NCBI RefSeq assembly: GCF_035984415.1
Contig: NZ_CP130720.1
Location: 3,720,001-3,784,000, forward strand
Length of the DNA stretch: 64,000 nucleotides
Direction of reading: 5' to 3'
Source of the DNA: Streptomyces sp. NBC_01296
Lineage (GTDB): Bacteria; Actinomycetota; Actinomycetes; Streptomycetales; Streptomycetaceae
The notes under the pieces: generated by a model
The model's database searches: none
The model's input: the letters and a program-made list of their open reading frames with translations, nothing else
What the model was told of the DNA's origin: nothing
Position numbers and translations under genes: made by a program
Part shown: one piece after another, positions 7,568 through 17,080 of the stretch
How the letters are laid out: every line of letters starts with the position of its first letter
Position numbering within the stretch: the first letter of the stretch is position 1

Positions 7568-9241
7568 TCAGCCCTTCTTGGGCGGCTCCCAGCCGCTGAG
7601 GACGACGTCGAACTGCTGGCGGATGGTGTCCCAGTCGGCGATGGGACTCGACATGTAGATCGCGTACTCGGTGCCGTCCGGAGCGATGTACATCTGTTCG
7701 ATGGCGCGACGCGGGCCCGGGAAGCTCACCTTTTCGGTCCACGCGAAGTCCCACAGCGCGGCCCGGGTGCTGTCCCGGAAGGTGTTCTGGTTCAGCTTCT
7801 GCTTCTTGTAGTCCGTCCGCTTCTGCACCTGCTTCTCCAGGTCGAGCAGGTGCGCGTACGGGTTCTCGTAGTCCGGCGTGGGGTCGGCGGCGATCCGGAT
7901 GAAGTGCTTTCCGTTGTCCGGGGTGTAGTCGATCTGGTCGCCGTTCATCTGGCGCTTCCAGCCGTCCGGCACGAACAGCGTGAAGCCCGTCGGGTCGGTG
8001 ACCTCGCTGAAGCCCGCCGGAGGGGCGTCCTCGCCGTCGCCGTCCTGCTGGTCGGGGGCGCTCGCGTTCTTGTCGGAGCCGCCGCCCGCCTCCGTGTCGC
8101 CGGTGAACCTCAGCACGCCGAACACGGCGCCGCCGCCGACCAACGCCGCCACCAGGGCGACGGCCGCGGCCCGCTTGATCCGGCCCGTGGCCGGGCTCCC
8201 CGCTGCGGGCGCGGGTCCGGCCTGTTCGGGCAGGGCCGCCGTGCGCGCCTGATCGGGCGCCGGGCCGGCGGGCGGGACGGGCTCGGTCGCGGTGCCGGTA
8301 CCTGTGCCGGCTCCGGTGCCGGCTCCGGTGCCGCTGTCGGGCTCCTGGGCGTCGGTGAGTTCCTCCGGAGTCACCGCGCGGGTGGGCACGTACGCGTGCG
8401 CCGCCTTCGGCTCCCGGCCCTCCATCGCCTCGATCAGCATCCGCTCGGTCTCCTGGGCCGAGGGCCGCTCGGCCGGATCCTTGCGCAGCAGGGCGGTGAT
8501 GACCGGCCCCAGGGCCCCCGACTGCCGCAGCGCCGGCGGCTCGTCGTTGACCACGGCCTGCAGGCTGGAGATGGGCGAGGTGCGGCGGAAGGGCGAACGG
8601 GCCTCGACGGCCGTGTACAGGGTCGCGCCCAGCGACCACAGGTCGGAGGCCGTACCGGGGGTGCCGCCGGTGACCCGCTCCGGGGCCAGGTAGTCGATGG
8701 AGCCGACGATCTCTCCGGTCCGCGTGATGGAGGAGTCGCCCTCGATCGCGGCGATCCCGAAGTCCGTGAGCAGGACCCGCCCGTCCTTGGCGAGCAGCAC
8801 GTTGCCGGGCTTCACGTCCCGGTGCAGGACGCCGACCGCGTGCGCGGCGCGCAGCGCACCCAGTACGTGCAGCCCGATCCGGGCCGCCTCGTTGGGCTCG
8901 ATCCGGCCGGCCGCCTTGGCCGCGTCCGCGAGGGAGGGGCCGTCGATGTACTCCATGACGATCCACGGCCGGTCGTCGTGCTCCAGCACGTCGTGGACGA
9001 CGACGACCGCCGGGTGCTGGATCCGGGCCGCGGCCCGGGCCTCCTTCTGCGTCCGGGCGTGCAGGACCTCCCGGTCGGCCTGGGCGACGTACAGACCCGC
9101 CGTCAGTTCCTTGACGGCGACGGTCCTGTGCAGCAGCTCGTCATGCGCGCGCCACACCTTGCCCATGCCGCCGCTGCCGATGGGCTCCACGAGCCGGTAC
9201 CGGCCAGCGAGCACCGCGCCCGCACCTGTCTGCTGTTCCAC
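7568..9241 (-). CDS. Membrane Ser/Thr protein kinase, active-site complete
   Basis: Protein of 557 aa. The kinase domain spans residues 14-270: glycine loop IGSGGMGKVW, Lys44 in VAVKE, HRDVKPGN at 140-147, DFG at 160-162, then APE. A Pro/Gly/Thr linker, one membrane helix near residues 355-375 and a roughly 150-residue extracellular C-terminal domain follow (DPTGFTLFVPDGW start). The outer domain resembles those of the two neighbouring kinases, so it is probably the sensor. GTG start at 9241. It is the last of three kinase paralogues in this cluster. From memory, the equivalent S. coelicolor cluster (SCO4775-4779) is linked to spore-wall synthesis; here that role is inference. Confidence 0.9.
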   Translation of the reverse strand: MEQQTGAGAVLAGRYRLVEPIGSGGMGKVWRAHDELLHRTVAVKELTAGLYVAQADREVLHARTQKEARAAARIQHPAVVVVHDVLEHDDRPWIVMEYIDGPSLADAAKAAGRIEPNEAARIGLHVLGALRAAHAVGVLHRDVKPGNVLLAKDGRVLLTDFGIAAIEGDSSITRTGEIVGSIDYLAPERVTGGTPGTASDLWSLGATLYTAVEARSPFRRTSPISSLQAVVNDEPPALRQSGALGPVITALLRKDPAERPSAQETERMLIEAMEGREPKAAHAYVPTRAVTPEELTDAQEPDSGTGAGTGAGTGTGTATEPVPPAGPAPDQARTAALPEQAGPAPAAGSPATGRIKRAAAVALVAALVGGGAVFGVLRFTGDTEAGGGSDKNASAPDQQDGDGEDAPPAGFSEVTDPTGFTLFVPDGWKRQMNGDQIDYTPDNGKHFIRIAADPTPDYENPYAHLLDLEKQVQKRTDYKKQKLNQNTFRDSTRAALWDFAWTEKVSFPGPRRAIEQMYIAPDGTEYAIYMSSPIADWDTIRQQFDVVLSGWEPPKKG

Positions 9242-9365
9242 GAAACCCCGCCACTCTGTGCACTTCGGGCCAGATTACGGAGCCCTCGGGGCTGCCGGAA
9301 CCGTGAAGGCGCGGTTCCGGCCGCACTGTGACGCAATCGCCGTACTGAGTCACCGTCAGTCGGCC

Positions 9366-12245
9366 TCAGCCACCCGATTTATAACTCCCCGTGGCCTTTT
9401 CGAAGACCTCGGTGACCTTGCCCTCTCCGTCCTGCGGACCGGCGACCATGACGACGTGGTAGCTGCCGCCGAGCGCCACGACGAAATTCCGGGCAACGAC
9501 ACTGCGGCCGTTGCCGTCGATCCAGGTGTACCGGCCGGTGACCCGCAGCTGGTTGCCGACCTTCGTGGTCTTGACGTCGCCCCCGCTGGCCCAGGTGGAG
9601 GACCGGTACGGGGCCAGCTCCGGCTCCTTGTCCTTCTGGTACGTCGCCGGGTCCGGATTGCCGTCGACCTTGTCCCGGCCGGGGACGACCGTCAGGACGT
9701 ACTCCCCGTCGGTGTAGCGGACCTGCCCGGCCTCGTTCATGCCGCGCCGCTCCCAGCCGGCCGGGACGGCGATCTCGAAGTGCTCCGGGTCCTGCTGGGT
9801 GGTGTAGCCGGGCGGCGCGGGGGCGGGGGCTGCGGTCTGGGGGGTCTGGGGCGTCTGGCCTTGCTTCGCCGAGGGCGCAGCGGAGGGGGACGGCGACGGG
9901 GACTGCTGCGCCACCGGGGTCTTGTCGTCGGCATCCCGCCGGTCCCTCTCCCCGCCCCCGGGCAGGAAGAGCATGGCGTAGGCCACGGCCCCGGCGAGCA
10001 GGGCGAGGATGCCGACCAGCAGGATCCGCCCGAGGGAGCGCGGCCCCCGGGAGGGGGCGGGATTGCGGTGCCGGCCGTGCAGGTCGCCCCGCCGGCGTAC
10101 GACGGGCAGCCGCGCGGGATCCGGCTCCGGCATCGGGAGCGCGCCGAGGCCGCCGTCCGGCTCGGGGGCGGACCGTACGAGCGAGCGCAGCCAGCCGCGG
10201 AGCTCCTCGAAGTCGGGGCGCTCGGTGGGGTCCTGGCGCAGCAGCGACTCCACGACCGGGCGCAGCGGGCCGCACTCCTCGGCGAAGGCGGGGGACTCGG
10301 CGCAGACCATCTCGACGAGCTCGGTGACGCTGTCCTCGGGGTACGGGGCGTGGCCCTGGACGGCGCGGTACAGCAGCGCGCCGAGCGCCCAGAGGTCGGT
10401 GGCGGGCCCGACGGGGGCGGCCAGCTGCCAGGGCCCCGAGACGGACCCGGCCTGCTCGGGGGCCCACCGCTCGGTGACGGCCCCGACGACGGCCATCCGC
10501 GTCTGCCGCGCCCGCTCGGCATCCAGGCCACTGCGAATCCCCCCGCCGCCCCAACCCCCGCCGTGGCCGGGCGGAAGCCCGCCGCCCGCCGACCGGCCGG
10601 GGTGCGGATACGAGCCGGCCTCCGGCTCACCGGGAAGCACGTACGGGGCCGAATACGGGCCTCCGGCCCCCTGCCGCGGGGCCTCGCCGGGCTGATCCGC
10701 CGGCCGGCCCGACCGGCTCGGGAGCACGTACGAGCCCGTGTCCGGGCCCTGGGAACCGTTCTGCCGAACGGGGTCGGGCTCGCCCGGGGGCAGGTACGAG
10801 GCCATGTTCGGGCCCCCGGCGCCCTGCGGCGAGGCCGGGGGCGGGGGGTCGGCCTGGTGGTAGCCCTGGGGCAGGGCGAGTTGGGCGGGCAGCGCGGGAC
10901 GGGGCGGTGCCGGGTCGGGCTGCGGCTCGGGCTCGGGCGGCGACTCAGGCTCGGGCTGCGGCTCGGGCTCGGGCGCCGACTCGGGCCCGGGCTCCGGCTC
11001 GGGCTGCTCGACGGGCGGAAGGGCGGCCTGCCGGCGCGGGGTGGCCCCGTGCCACGGCGCGCCCGTACCGGTCTCCGGGCCGCCGTACGGATACGAGTAC
11101 CCCTGCGGGAGGTTCGACCCCTGCGGCCTCGGCTCCGGCGCGGGCTCGGATCCGCCCCTGCGCTGCTCGGTGACCCGCGCGGCGGCGGCCTGTGCCCCCG
11201 CCCGGTAGGCGGCGATGGCCCCGGCGCGCGCGGCCGCCTTGAGGTCGGGCCGCTCCTCGGTCGCCCCGGGGGTGATGTGGTCGGAGTACCGCGGTCCGGT
11301 GTCGTACCCGGGCGCCACGAGGGGCGCGTAACCGCCCGCGCCCGGACCGGCATCCCGCCCGCCCCCGCCCGCCGACCCGTCCGGGTCCCCGCCCCGGGAC
11401 CCCCGTACGGCGAGCCCCGCACCCGGCGGCGTCCCCCGGCCCTGCTCCCCGCCGGGGTTCGGCGCCGCGGCCCGGCCCGGGCCGGCGGCTAAGGCGTCCG
11501 TACCCGGCTCCGACGGCGCCGGGGGCGGTGTACTCCGGGCCTGGGCCGGGGGGTTCGGGGAGGCCGTGGGCGGCTTGGCCCAGCCCCGGGGCGGGGCGGG
11601 CGCCGGCGTCGCGGCGGGCGGGGCCCAGCCGTCGGATCCGCCGGGGTTCGGCGGGACCGGGTCGTAGCCGCACAGGGCGTCCTCGGCGGCGCCCGCCGCC
11701 AGCCCCGTCAGCACGACCCTCCCGTCCTCGCATATCAACACGGTCCGGACCGTGATGTTCCGGTGCGTCCAGCCATGCGCGTGCAGCACCCGCAGCGCAG
11801 TCAGCACGTCCGCAGCGACCTCCGCCGCCCGGTACGGGCTCAGCGGCTCATCGGCGATGAGCGCGGCCAGCGGACGCGCCGGCACCAACTCGCTCACTAT
11901 CCACAGCGACCCGCCTTCGGCGAACACGTCGAAGACCTGGTCCAGCCGCGGATGGTCCGGCACGGACGCGGCCGCCTGCGCAGCGGCAATCGCCCTGCGC
12001 ACGGCCGGGAGATCCCCCGCCGCCCGGCGGCCGGGCGCCATCGGGGCCCGCGCCCCGGCCCCGGCCGCCGCGTCCCCGTCCAGCAGCTCGGCGTCCACGA
12101 GCTCCGGCAACGGCACCTGCCGTACCAGGACTTCCTGCCCGCTGCGCGTGTCGAAGGCGCGGGTCTCGACCAGTTCGTACTCGTCCGACGGCGGCAGCGG
12201 CAGACGGTAGCGGTCGGCCAGGATCCGGCCCGCGTAGTCCTCCAC
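9366..12245 (-). CDS. Membrane Ser/Thr pseudokinase with long Pro-rich insert
   Basis: Protein of 959 aa related to its neighbours but lacking catalytic residues. The ATP-binding Lys is Arg42 (VLVRQ), HRD is HRN at 161-163, DFG is replaced by TGL near 180, and no glycine loop is seen. After residue 195, about 370 residues rich in Pro, Gly, Ala and Glu interrupt the fold; the C-lobe resumes with RWAPEQAG and ATDLWALGALLYRAV. A membrane helix (LLVGILALLAGAVAYAML) and an extracellular domain starting DPEHFEIAVPAGW follow. GTG start at 12245. It is probably a scaffold or allosteric partner of the flanking active kinases. The MITE-like element lies upstream, between this gene and the next kinase. 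Confidence 0.85.
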   Translation of the reverse strand: MEDYAGRILADRYRLPLPPSDEYELVETRAFDTRSGQEVLVRQVPLPELVDAELLDGDAAAGAGARAPMAPGRRAAGDLPAVRRAIAAAQAAASVPDHPRLDQVFDVFAEGGSLWIVSELVPARPLAALIADEPLSPYRAAEVAADVLTALRVLHAHGWTHRNITVRTVLICEDGRVVLTGLAAGAAEDALCGYDPVPPNPGGSDGWAPPAATPAPAPPRGWAKPPTASPNPPAQARSTPPPAPSEPGTDALAAGPGRAAAPNPGGEQGRGTPPGAGLAVRGSRGGDPDGSAGGGGRDAGPGAGGYAPLVAPGYDTGPRYSDHITPGATEERPDLKAAARAGAIAAYRAGAQAAAARVTEQRRGGSEPAPEPRPQGSNLPQGYSYPYGGPETGTGAPWHGATPRRQAALPPVEQPEPEPGPESAPEPEPQPEPESPPEPEPQPDPAPPRPALPAQLALPQGYHQADPPPPASPQGAGGPNMASYLPPGEPDPVRQNGSQGPDTGSYVLPSRSGRPADQPGEAPRQGAGGPYSAPYVLPGEPEAGSYPHPGRSAGGGLPPGHGGGWGGGGIRSGLDAERARQTRMAVVGAVTERWAPEQAGSVSGPWQLAAPVGPATDLWALGALLYRAVQGHAPYPEDSVTELVEMVCAESPAFAEECGPLRPVVESLLRQDPTERPDFEELRGWLRSLVRSAPEPDGGLGALPMPEPDPARLPVVRRRGDLHGRHRNPAPSRGPRSLGRILLVGILALLAGAVAYAMLFLPGGGERDRRDADDKTPVAQQSPSPSPSAAPSAKQGQTPQTPQTAAPAPAPPGYTTQQDPEHFEIAVPAGWERRGMNEAGQVRYTDGEYVLTVVPGRDKVDGNPDPATYQKDKEPELAPYRSSTWASGGDVKTTKVGNQLRVTGRYTWIDGNGRSVVARNFVVALGGSYHVVMVAGPQDGEGKVTEVFEKATGSYKSGG

Positions 12246-12356
12246 CTCGCCTCCCCCGAGTGCTGGGGGCGCACGTGTCCCATGGCCCCGCTGCCACGAT
12301 ACGTCGCGCAGGGCGCCCGCGTCCCGGGCCTGGGAAGGCTCGTCGGCGAGGGGCTG

Positions 12357-12506
12357 CTAGGTCGTCTCTTTCGGATCTTGCCGGTCAAGCCCGCGTCGTC
12401 CGGTGCCGTGCATCGCAAGGCGGAGAGGCACGGTGCCGGGCGGCGCGGGTCTGGGGGCACCTCCCAGCGGTAGCTGGGGGAGCGAGATCCGGAAGAGACG
12501 GCCTAG
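12357..12506. mobile_element. MITE-like element with CTAG target duplication
   Basis: A 150-base non-coding element bounded by CTAG at 12357-12360 and 12503-12506. Its ends form an imperfect inverted repeat: left GCTAGGTCGTCTCTTTCGG and right, read inward, GCTAGGCCGTCTCTTCCGG, matching at about 22 of 25 positions. Internal palindromes include CTCCCAGC-GGTA-GCTGGGGG near 12460-12480 and a longer pairing around the GCACGGTGCC segment. CTAG duplication is typical of some IS5-type transposases. The right CTAG supplies the TAG stop codon of the upstream kinase. I recall similar repeats scattered in Streptomyces genomes, but no other copy is in this window. Confidence 0.75.
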
Positions 12507-14935
12507 CCGAGAGGCTGGAAGGTCGCGAACGCCGTGTTGCGCATCGTGGTGCACTCCGGGCCGTCCCACTGGTCCGCCGCGCAGCTGATCATGATCGCGT
12601 AGCCGTGCTTCGCGTCCACCTTGAAACCGCGGTTGAGCACCCGGACCTTGATGCCCTTCTGCTCCCGCTCGAACTCCCAGTCGGCGACGGTCGGGTAGCC
12701 GTTGTACTCGGTCGCGTCGATCCGGATCGTCCGGTAGTTCGTGCTGGAGCTCGCCGTTCCCGCGACGGCTTCCGCCCACGCGGCGCGGGCGTCGTTGCCG
12801 GGGCTGGCGGTGTAGTCGACCTGGATGCGCGGGAAGCCGCCGTCGCGGCTGTATATCGCGCCGGAGTTCTCACCGGCTATGCCGAACACCTTGAAGCCCG
12901 ACGGCATCACCATGGAGAAGTGGAACCCGGGGTCCGTCACCTTGGCGTAGCCCTCGGGGAGTCCGCCTCCGGGACCGCCCGGTGAGGCGCCCTGACCCTG
13001 GCTCTGCCCCTGGCCCTGACTCTGGCTCTGCCCCTGGCCCTGCTGCCCGCCCGGGGACTGCCCCTGGCTGGGCTCGGTGCCGCCCGTGCCGGTGCCGGTG
13101 CCGGCGGTGCCGCCCTTGCCTGCGGTGGCGTTGGTCTCGCCGGTCTTGGCGGACGCGCCGGGGTTCGGCGTGCCGGAAGCCGTCGGACCCGGACCGCCCT
13201 TGCCCTCTTCCTTCTTGCCGGACGAATCGTCACCGCTGAACGCGTACGCGATCAGGGACCCGATGACGGCGAGCGCGACGACCACGCCCGCTATCGCGAG
13301 GGCGATGGTACGGCGGGACATGACGTCGGTGAGGGGCGCAGCGACCGGCGAGCGCTTGCCCGTCGCCGGGGGCTCGGCCGCCGAGGCCGCCGTCGTCGCC
13401 GCAGCGGCTGCCGCGGCCTTGCGGGTCGCCTTCAGCGCAGCGCGGGCCCGTTCGCGCTGCTCGCGCTCGAGCCGCTCGCGCTCCTTCTTCTCCGCCTTCT
13501 CGGCGGCCTTTTCGGCGGTGGCCTTGGCCGCGGCCTCCTTGGCGTCGGCCAGCGAGATCTGCCGGGTCTCCTCGACGGCCGGGGCGAGGACCGGTGCGGG
13601 GGCCGGCTCCGGCGCGTTGACGACGGCGGTGAGCATCGCCCGGGTGCGGGCTTCGTCGAGCCGGTGGGCCGGGTCCTTGGCGAGCAGGCCGTAGATGACC
13701 TCGGTCAGCGGACCCGCGTTCTTGGGCGGATCCACCGGCTCGGTCATCACGGCGGTGAGGGTGGCGAGCGCGGACCCCTTGTCGTACGGGGGCACGCCCT
13801 CGACGGCGGCGTAGAGCAGTCCGCCGAGGGACCACATGTCGGCGGGCGGGCCGGGCTTCTGGCCGCGGGCGCGCTCGGGGGAGATGTACGAGGGGGCGCC
13901 GACGAGCATGCCGGTGGAGGTGACGGAGGGGTCGCCCTCGACCTGGGCGATGCCGAAGTCGGTCAGCACGACGCGGCCGGTGCGGGCGATGAGCACGTTG
14001 GACGGCTTCACGTCCCGGTGCAGGATGCCCTGGCCGTGCGCGGCGCGGAGCACGTCGAGCACGGCGAGGCCGACCTCGGCGGCGCGATGGGGTGTCAGGG
14101 GGCCCTGTTCACGGATGAACTCGGCGAGCGAGGGGCCCTCGATGAGCTCCATGACGATCCACGGGCGGCCGTCCTCGTCGACGACGTCGAAGACGGTGAC
14201 GGCGCCGCCGCTGCGGATCCGGGCAATCGCCTTGGCTTCGCGCAGGGTGCGGGTGATGAGGCGGCGCTTCTCGTCCTCGTCGACGCCGGTGCTGAAGCGG
14301 AGTTCCTTGACGGCGACCGTCCGGCCGAGGGTCTCGTCCTCGGCGCGCCAGACGGTGCCCATGCCGCCCTTGCCGAGGACTTCGCGCAGCCGGTAGCGCC
14401 GCGCGAGCAGCCGCCCCTCGGCTCCCGCGGCCTCGGCGGCCTTGGCGGCAGCCGCCTTGACGGCGGCCGCGACGGCATCGGCCTTCTCGACGACGGAATT
14501 CCCCGCGGCCACGGGCTTCGCCGCGGCAGGCTTCCTGTCCTCGGGCTCGGCCACCGCGCCCGCCGCCTTCGCCGACTCGGCGGGCTTGCTCAGGTCGGCC
14601 TTCACCGCAGGCGCGTCGGCAGCCTTCGCGCCCTCGGCCCCGCCCGGGGCCGACTTCCCGGCCTCGGCGGCAGCCTTCACCGACCCGGCGGCAGCCGCAG
14701 GCTTGCCCAGGTCAGGCTTCGCCGCAGCGGGCTTCTTGTCCTCCGGCTCCGCCGACTCGGCAGACACCGCAGCAGGCTTGCCCAGGTCAGGCTTCGCCGC
14801 AGGCGGCGTGGCAGGGGTCGGGGGGCCGTCCTGGTTCGCCGTAGGCGACTCCGGCTCCGCCGACACAGGCTTCGCCCGGTCCTGCTTCGCCGCAGGCGAC
14901 TCGGCGGGCGACTCGGTGTGCTCCGGCTTCGACAT
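12503..14935 (-). CDS. Membrane Ser/Thr protein kinase with Ala/Lys-rich N-terminal extension
   Basis: Protein of 810 aa. Residues 1-175 are low-complexity Ala/Lys/Pro/Glu with repeated AKPDLGKPA units. The kinase domain runs from about 180: GKGGMGTVW, Lys210 in VAVKE, HRDVKPSN at 306-313, DFG at 326-328. A charged coiled-coil-like stretch (460-510), a membrane helix (543-567) and an outer domain follow, the last with a Gly/Gln/Ser-rich tether and then DPGFHFSMVMPSGF. The start at 14935 has AGAGGGG upstream. The stop codon is part of the CTAG repeat of the MITE-like element, so insertion happened exactly at the 3' end. It is the first gene of the three-kinase run. Confidence 0.9.
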   Translation of the reverse strand: MSKPEHTESPAESPAAKQDRAKPVSAEPESPTANQDGPPTPATPPAAKPDLGKPAAVSAESAEPEDKKPAAAKPDLGKPAAAAGSVKAAAEAGKSAPGGAEGAKAADAPAVKADLSKPAESAKAAGAVAEPEDRKPAAAKPVAAGNSVVEKADAVAAAVKAAAAKAAEAAGAEGRLLARRYRLREVLGKGGMGTVWRAEDETLGRTVAVKELRFSTGVDEDEKRRLITRTLREAKAIARIRSGGAVTVFDVVDEDGRPWIVMELIEGPSLAEFIREQGPLTPHRAAEVGLAVLDVLRAAHGQGILHRDVKPSNVLIARTGRVVLTDFGIAQVEGDPSVTSTGMLVGAPSYISPERARGQKPGPPADMWSLGGLLYAAVEGVPPYDKGSALATLTAVMTEPVDPPKNAGPLTEVIYGLLAKDPAHRLDEARTRAMLTAVVNAPEPAPAPVLAPAVEETRQISLADAKEAAAKATAEKAAEKAEKKERERLEREQRERARAALKATRKAAAAAAATTAASAAEPPATGKRSPVAAPLTDVMSRRTIALAIAGVVVALAVIGSLIAYAFSGDDSSGKKEEGKGGPGPTASGTPNPGASAKTGETNATAGKGGTAGTGTGTGGTEPSQGQSPGGQQGQGQSQSQGQGQSQGQGASPGGPGGGLPEGYAKVTDPGFHFSMVMPSGFKVFGIAGENSGAIYSRDGGFPRIQVDYTASPGNDARAAWAEAVAGTASSSTNYRTIRIDATEYNGYPTVADWEFEREQKGIKVRVLNRGFKVDAKHGYAIMISCAADQWDGPECTTMRNTAFATFQPLG

Positions 14936-15111
14936 GCGTCCCCTCTGCGATCGTGCCGCCTGCTCCGGCTGCTCCGGCAGCCTCCGGGGTCCCCGGTGGC
15001 CCGGACCGGGAGAACCCGTGCGGTAACCCGCCCCGGCAGAACCCTCATTGTTCCTCACTCCGCAACGGACGGGCGCCCCGGGTCCGCGGTTCCCCCCTCC
15101 GCATCCCGGAG

Positions 15112-16818
15112 TTACAACGGAACGATGTCGGGAGCCCCCAACCGCGCCGCATCCGCCGTCTGGTCGTCCGGCTGACGTTGCGATTCCCGTTCCGCCTGTA
15201 CCCGCTTCTCGTAGTGTTCCACTTCCTTCTCGATCTGCTGCTTGTCCCACCCCAGGACCGGAGCCATCAGCTCCGCGCACTCCCTCGCCGACCGCGCCCC
15301 CCGGTCGAACGTCTCGATCGAGATCCGCGTCCGCCGCGTCAGCACGTCGTCCAGGTGCCGCGCCCCCTCGTGCGAGGCCGCGTACACCACCTCCGCCCGC
15401 AGGTAGTCGTCCGCCCCGCCCAGCGGCTGCCCCAGCCCGGGGTCCGCCGCGATCAGGTCCAGCAGTTCGTCCGTCATCGAGCCGTACCGGTTCAACAGGT
15501 GCTCCACCCGCACCACATGGAGGCCCGTCCGGGCCGCCATCCGGGCCCGCCCGTTCCACAGCGCCCGGTACCCCTCCGCCCCCACCAGCGGGACGTCCTC
15601 CGTCACGCACTCCGCGACCCGCTGGTCCAGCCCGTGCACCGCCTCGTCGACCGCGTCCTTCGCCATGACCCGGTACGTCGTGTACTTGCCGCCCGCGACC
15701 ACCACCAGCCCCGGCACGGGATGCGCCACCGTGTGCTCGCGCGAGAGCTTGCTCGTCGCGTCCGACTCCCCGGCCAGCAGCGGCCGCAGGCCCGCGTACA
15801 CCCCCTGCACGTCGTCCCGCGTCAGCGGCACCGCCAGCACCGAGTTCACGTGCTCCAGCAGGTAGTCGATGTCCGCGCTGGACGCCGCCGGATGGGCCTT
15901 GTCCAGGTCCCAGTCCGTGTCCGTCGTCCCCACGATCCAGCTCCGCCCCCACGGGATCACGAAGAGCACGGACTTCTCCGTCCGCAGGATCAGGCCCGTC
16001 GAGGAGTGGATCCGGTCCTTGGGGACGACCAGGTGGATGCCCTTCGACGCCCGGACGTGGAACTGCCCCCGCTCCCCGATCAGCGCCTGCGTGTCGTCCG
16101 TCCACACCCCCGTCGCGTTCACGATCTGCCGCGCGCGGATCTCGTACTCGCCGCCGCCCTCCACGTCCTGCACCCGCGCCCCGACGACCCGCTCGCCCTC
16201 CCGCAGGAAGCCGACCACCCTCGCCCGGTTGGCGCACTGCGCCCCGTACGCCGCGGCCGTCCGCACCAGCGTGGCCACGTACCGCGCATCGTCCATCTGG
16301 GCGTCGTAGTACTGCAGGGCCCCCACCAGCGCGTCCTTGCGCAGCGCCGGCGCGACCCGCAGCGCGCGCCTGCGCGACAGGTGCCGGTGCACCGGCAGCC
16401 CCCGCCCGTGCCCGCTGGACACCGACATCGCGTCGTACAGCGCGACGCCCGATCCGGCGTAGAACCGCTCCCAGCCCTTGTGCTGCAGCGGGTACAGGAA
16501 CGGTACGGGCTTCACCAGGTGCGGGGCCAGCCGCTCCAGCAGCAGCCCGCGCTCCTTCAGGGCCTCCCGTACGAGGCCGAAGTCCAGCATCTCCAGGTAC
16601 CGCAGACCGCCGTGGATCAGCTTGCTCGACCGGCTGGAGGTGCCGGACGCCCAGTCCCGGGCCTCCACCAGCCCCGTCGAGAGGCCTCTGGTCGCGGCGT
16701 CGAGGGCGGTGCCGGCGCCCACCACGCCCGCGCCCACCACCAGCACGTCCAGTTCCCGCTCGGCCATCCGGGCGAGCGCCTCTTCGCGCTGGACCGGCCC
16801 CAGTGTCGCTGTCCTCAC
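15112..16818 (-). CDS. glpD: Aerobic glycerol-3-phosphate dehydrogenase
   Basis: Protein of 568 aa oxidising sn-glycerol 3-phosphate to dihydroxyacetone phosphate with FAD, at the membrane, feeding electrons to quinone. It has the N-terminal FAD motif LVVGAGVVGAGTALDA, the GTSSRSSKLIHGGLRYLE signature of the family, IVGTTDTDWD, and a C-terminal helical DAO_C-like domain. GTG start at 16818 with GGGAGG five bases upstream. No glycerol kinase or uptake gene is adjacent, so this copy lies apart from a gyl-type operon. The 176-base gap to the kinase gene suggests separate transcription. Family assignment is secure. Confidence 0.92.
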   Translation of the reverse strand: MRTATLGPVQREEALARMAERELDVLVVGAGVVGAGTALDAATRGLSTGLVEARDWASGTSSRSSKLIHGGLRYLEMLDFGLVREALKERGLLLERLAPHLVKPVPFLYPLQHKGWERFYAGSGVALYDAMSVSSGHGRGLPVHRHLSRRRALRVAPALRKDALVGALQYYDAQMDDARYVATLVRTAAAYGAQCANRARVVGFLREGERVVGARVQDVEGGGEYEIRARQIVNATGVWTDDTQALIGERGQFHVRASKGIHLVVPKDRIHSSTGLILRTEKSVLFVIPWGRSWIVGTTDTDWDLDKAHPAASSADIDYLLEHVNSVLAVPLTRDDVQGVYAGLRPLLAGESDATSKLSREHTVAHPVPGLVVVAGGKYTTYRVMAKDAVDEAVHGLDQRVAECVTEDVPLVGAEGYRALWNGRARMAARTGLHVVRVEHLLNRYGSMTDELLDLIAADPGLGQPLGGADDYLRAEVVYAASHEGARHLDDVLTRRTRISIETFDRGARSARECAELMAPVLGWDKQQIEKEVEHYEKRVQAERESQRQPDDQTADAARLGAPDIVPL

Positions 16819-17080
16819 GGCTGCCTCCCGTTCGGTGCGGGTGTTCCCCGCTCGGTGCGGGTGATCCCGCTCACATCCCCCGCCCTTGATTCTGACCCGC
16901 CACACCCACATCAGCCACCGCCTGTGGACAACACAACGGCGACCATCACCCCGTAATACGACACATCGGTCATATATACGCCTAGTCTGACATCGCGCCA
17001 GCTCCGCACCTGGACCCGCACGGTCCACAGGGCTTGCGCACCCAGCCCCCTCATGCATGCCAGGGAAGGGACGGCACCCC

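Noticed and set aside
5811..8966. Continuous open frame joining gabD2 to upstream sequence
   Set aside because: The extra N-terminal part is an out-of-frame reading of the kinase gene; gabD2 starts at 7439 with normal family length.
10900..11010. GGGCTC/GGGCTG-type repeats
   Set aside because: They encode the Pro/Glu-rich insert of the pseudokinase; no independent DNA function is evident.
8697..11492. Long plus-strand frame opposite the kinase genes
   Set aside because: Antisense shadow; no domain, composition dominated by Arg, Gly and Ala, and the minus strand encodes recognisable kinase domains.
16950..17000. TAGTCT near 16983 as promoter of the sugar-dehydrogenase gene
   Set aside because: No matching -35 could be found and the gene start is about 95 bases downstream; evidence is too weak.
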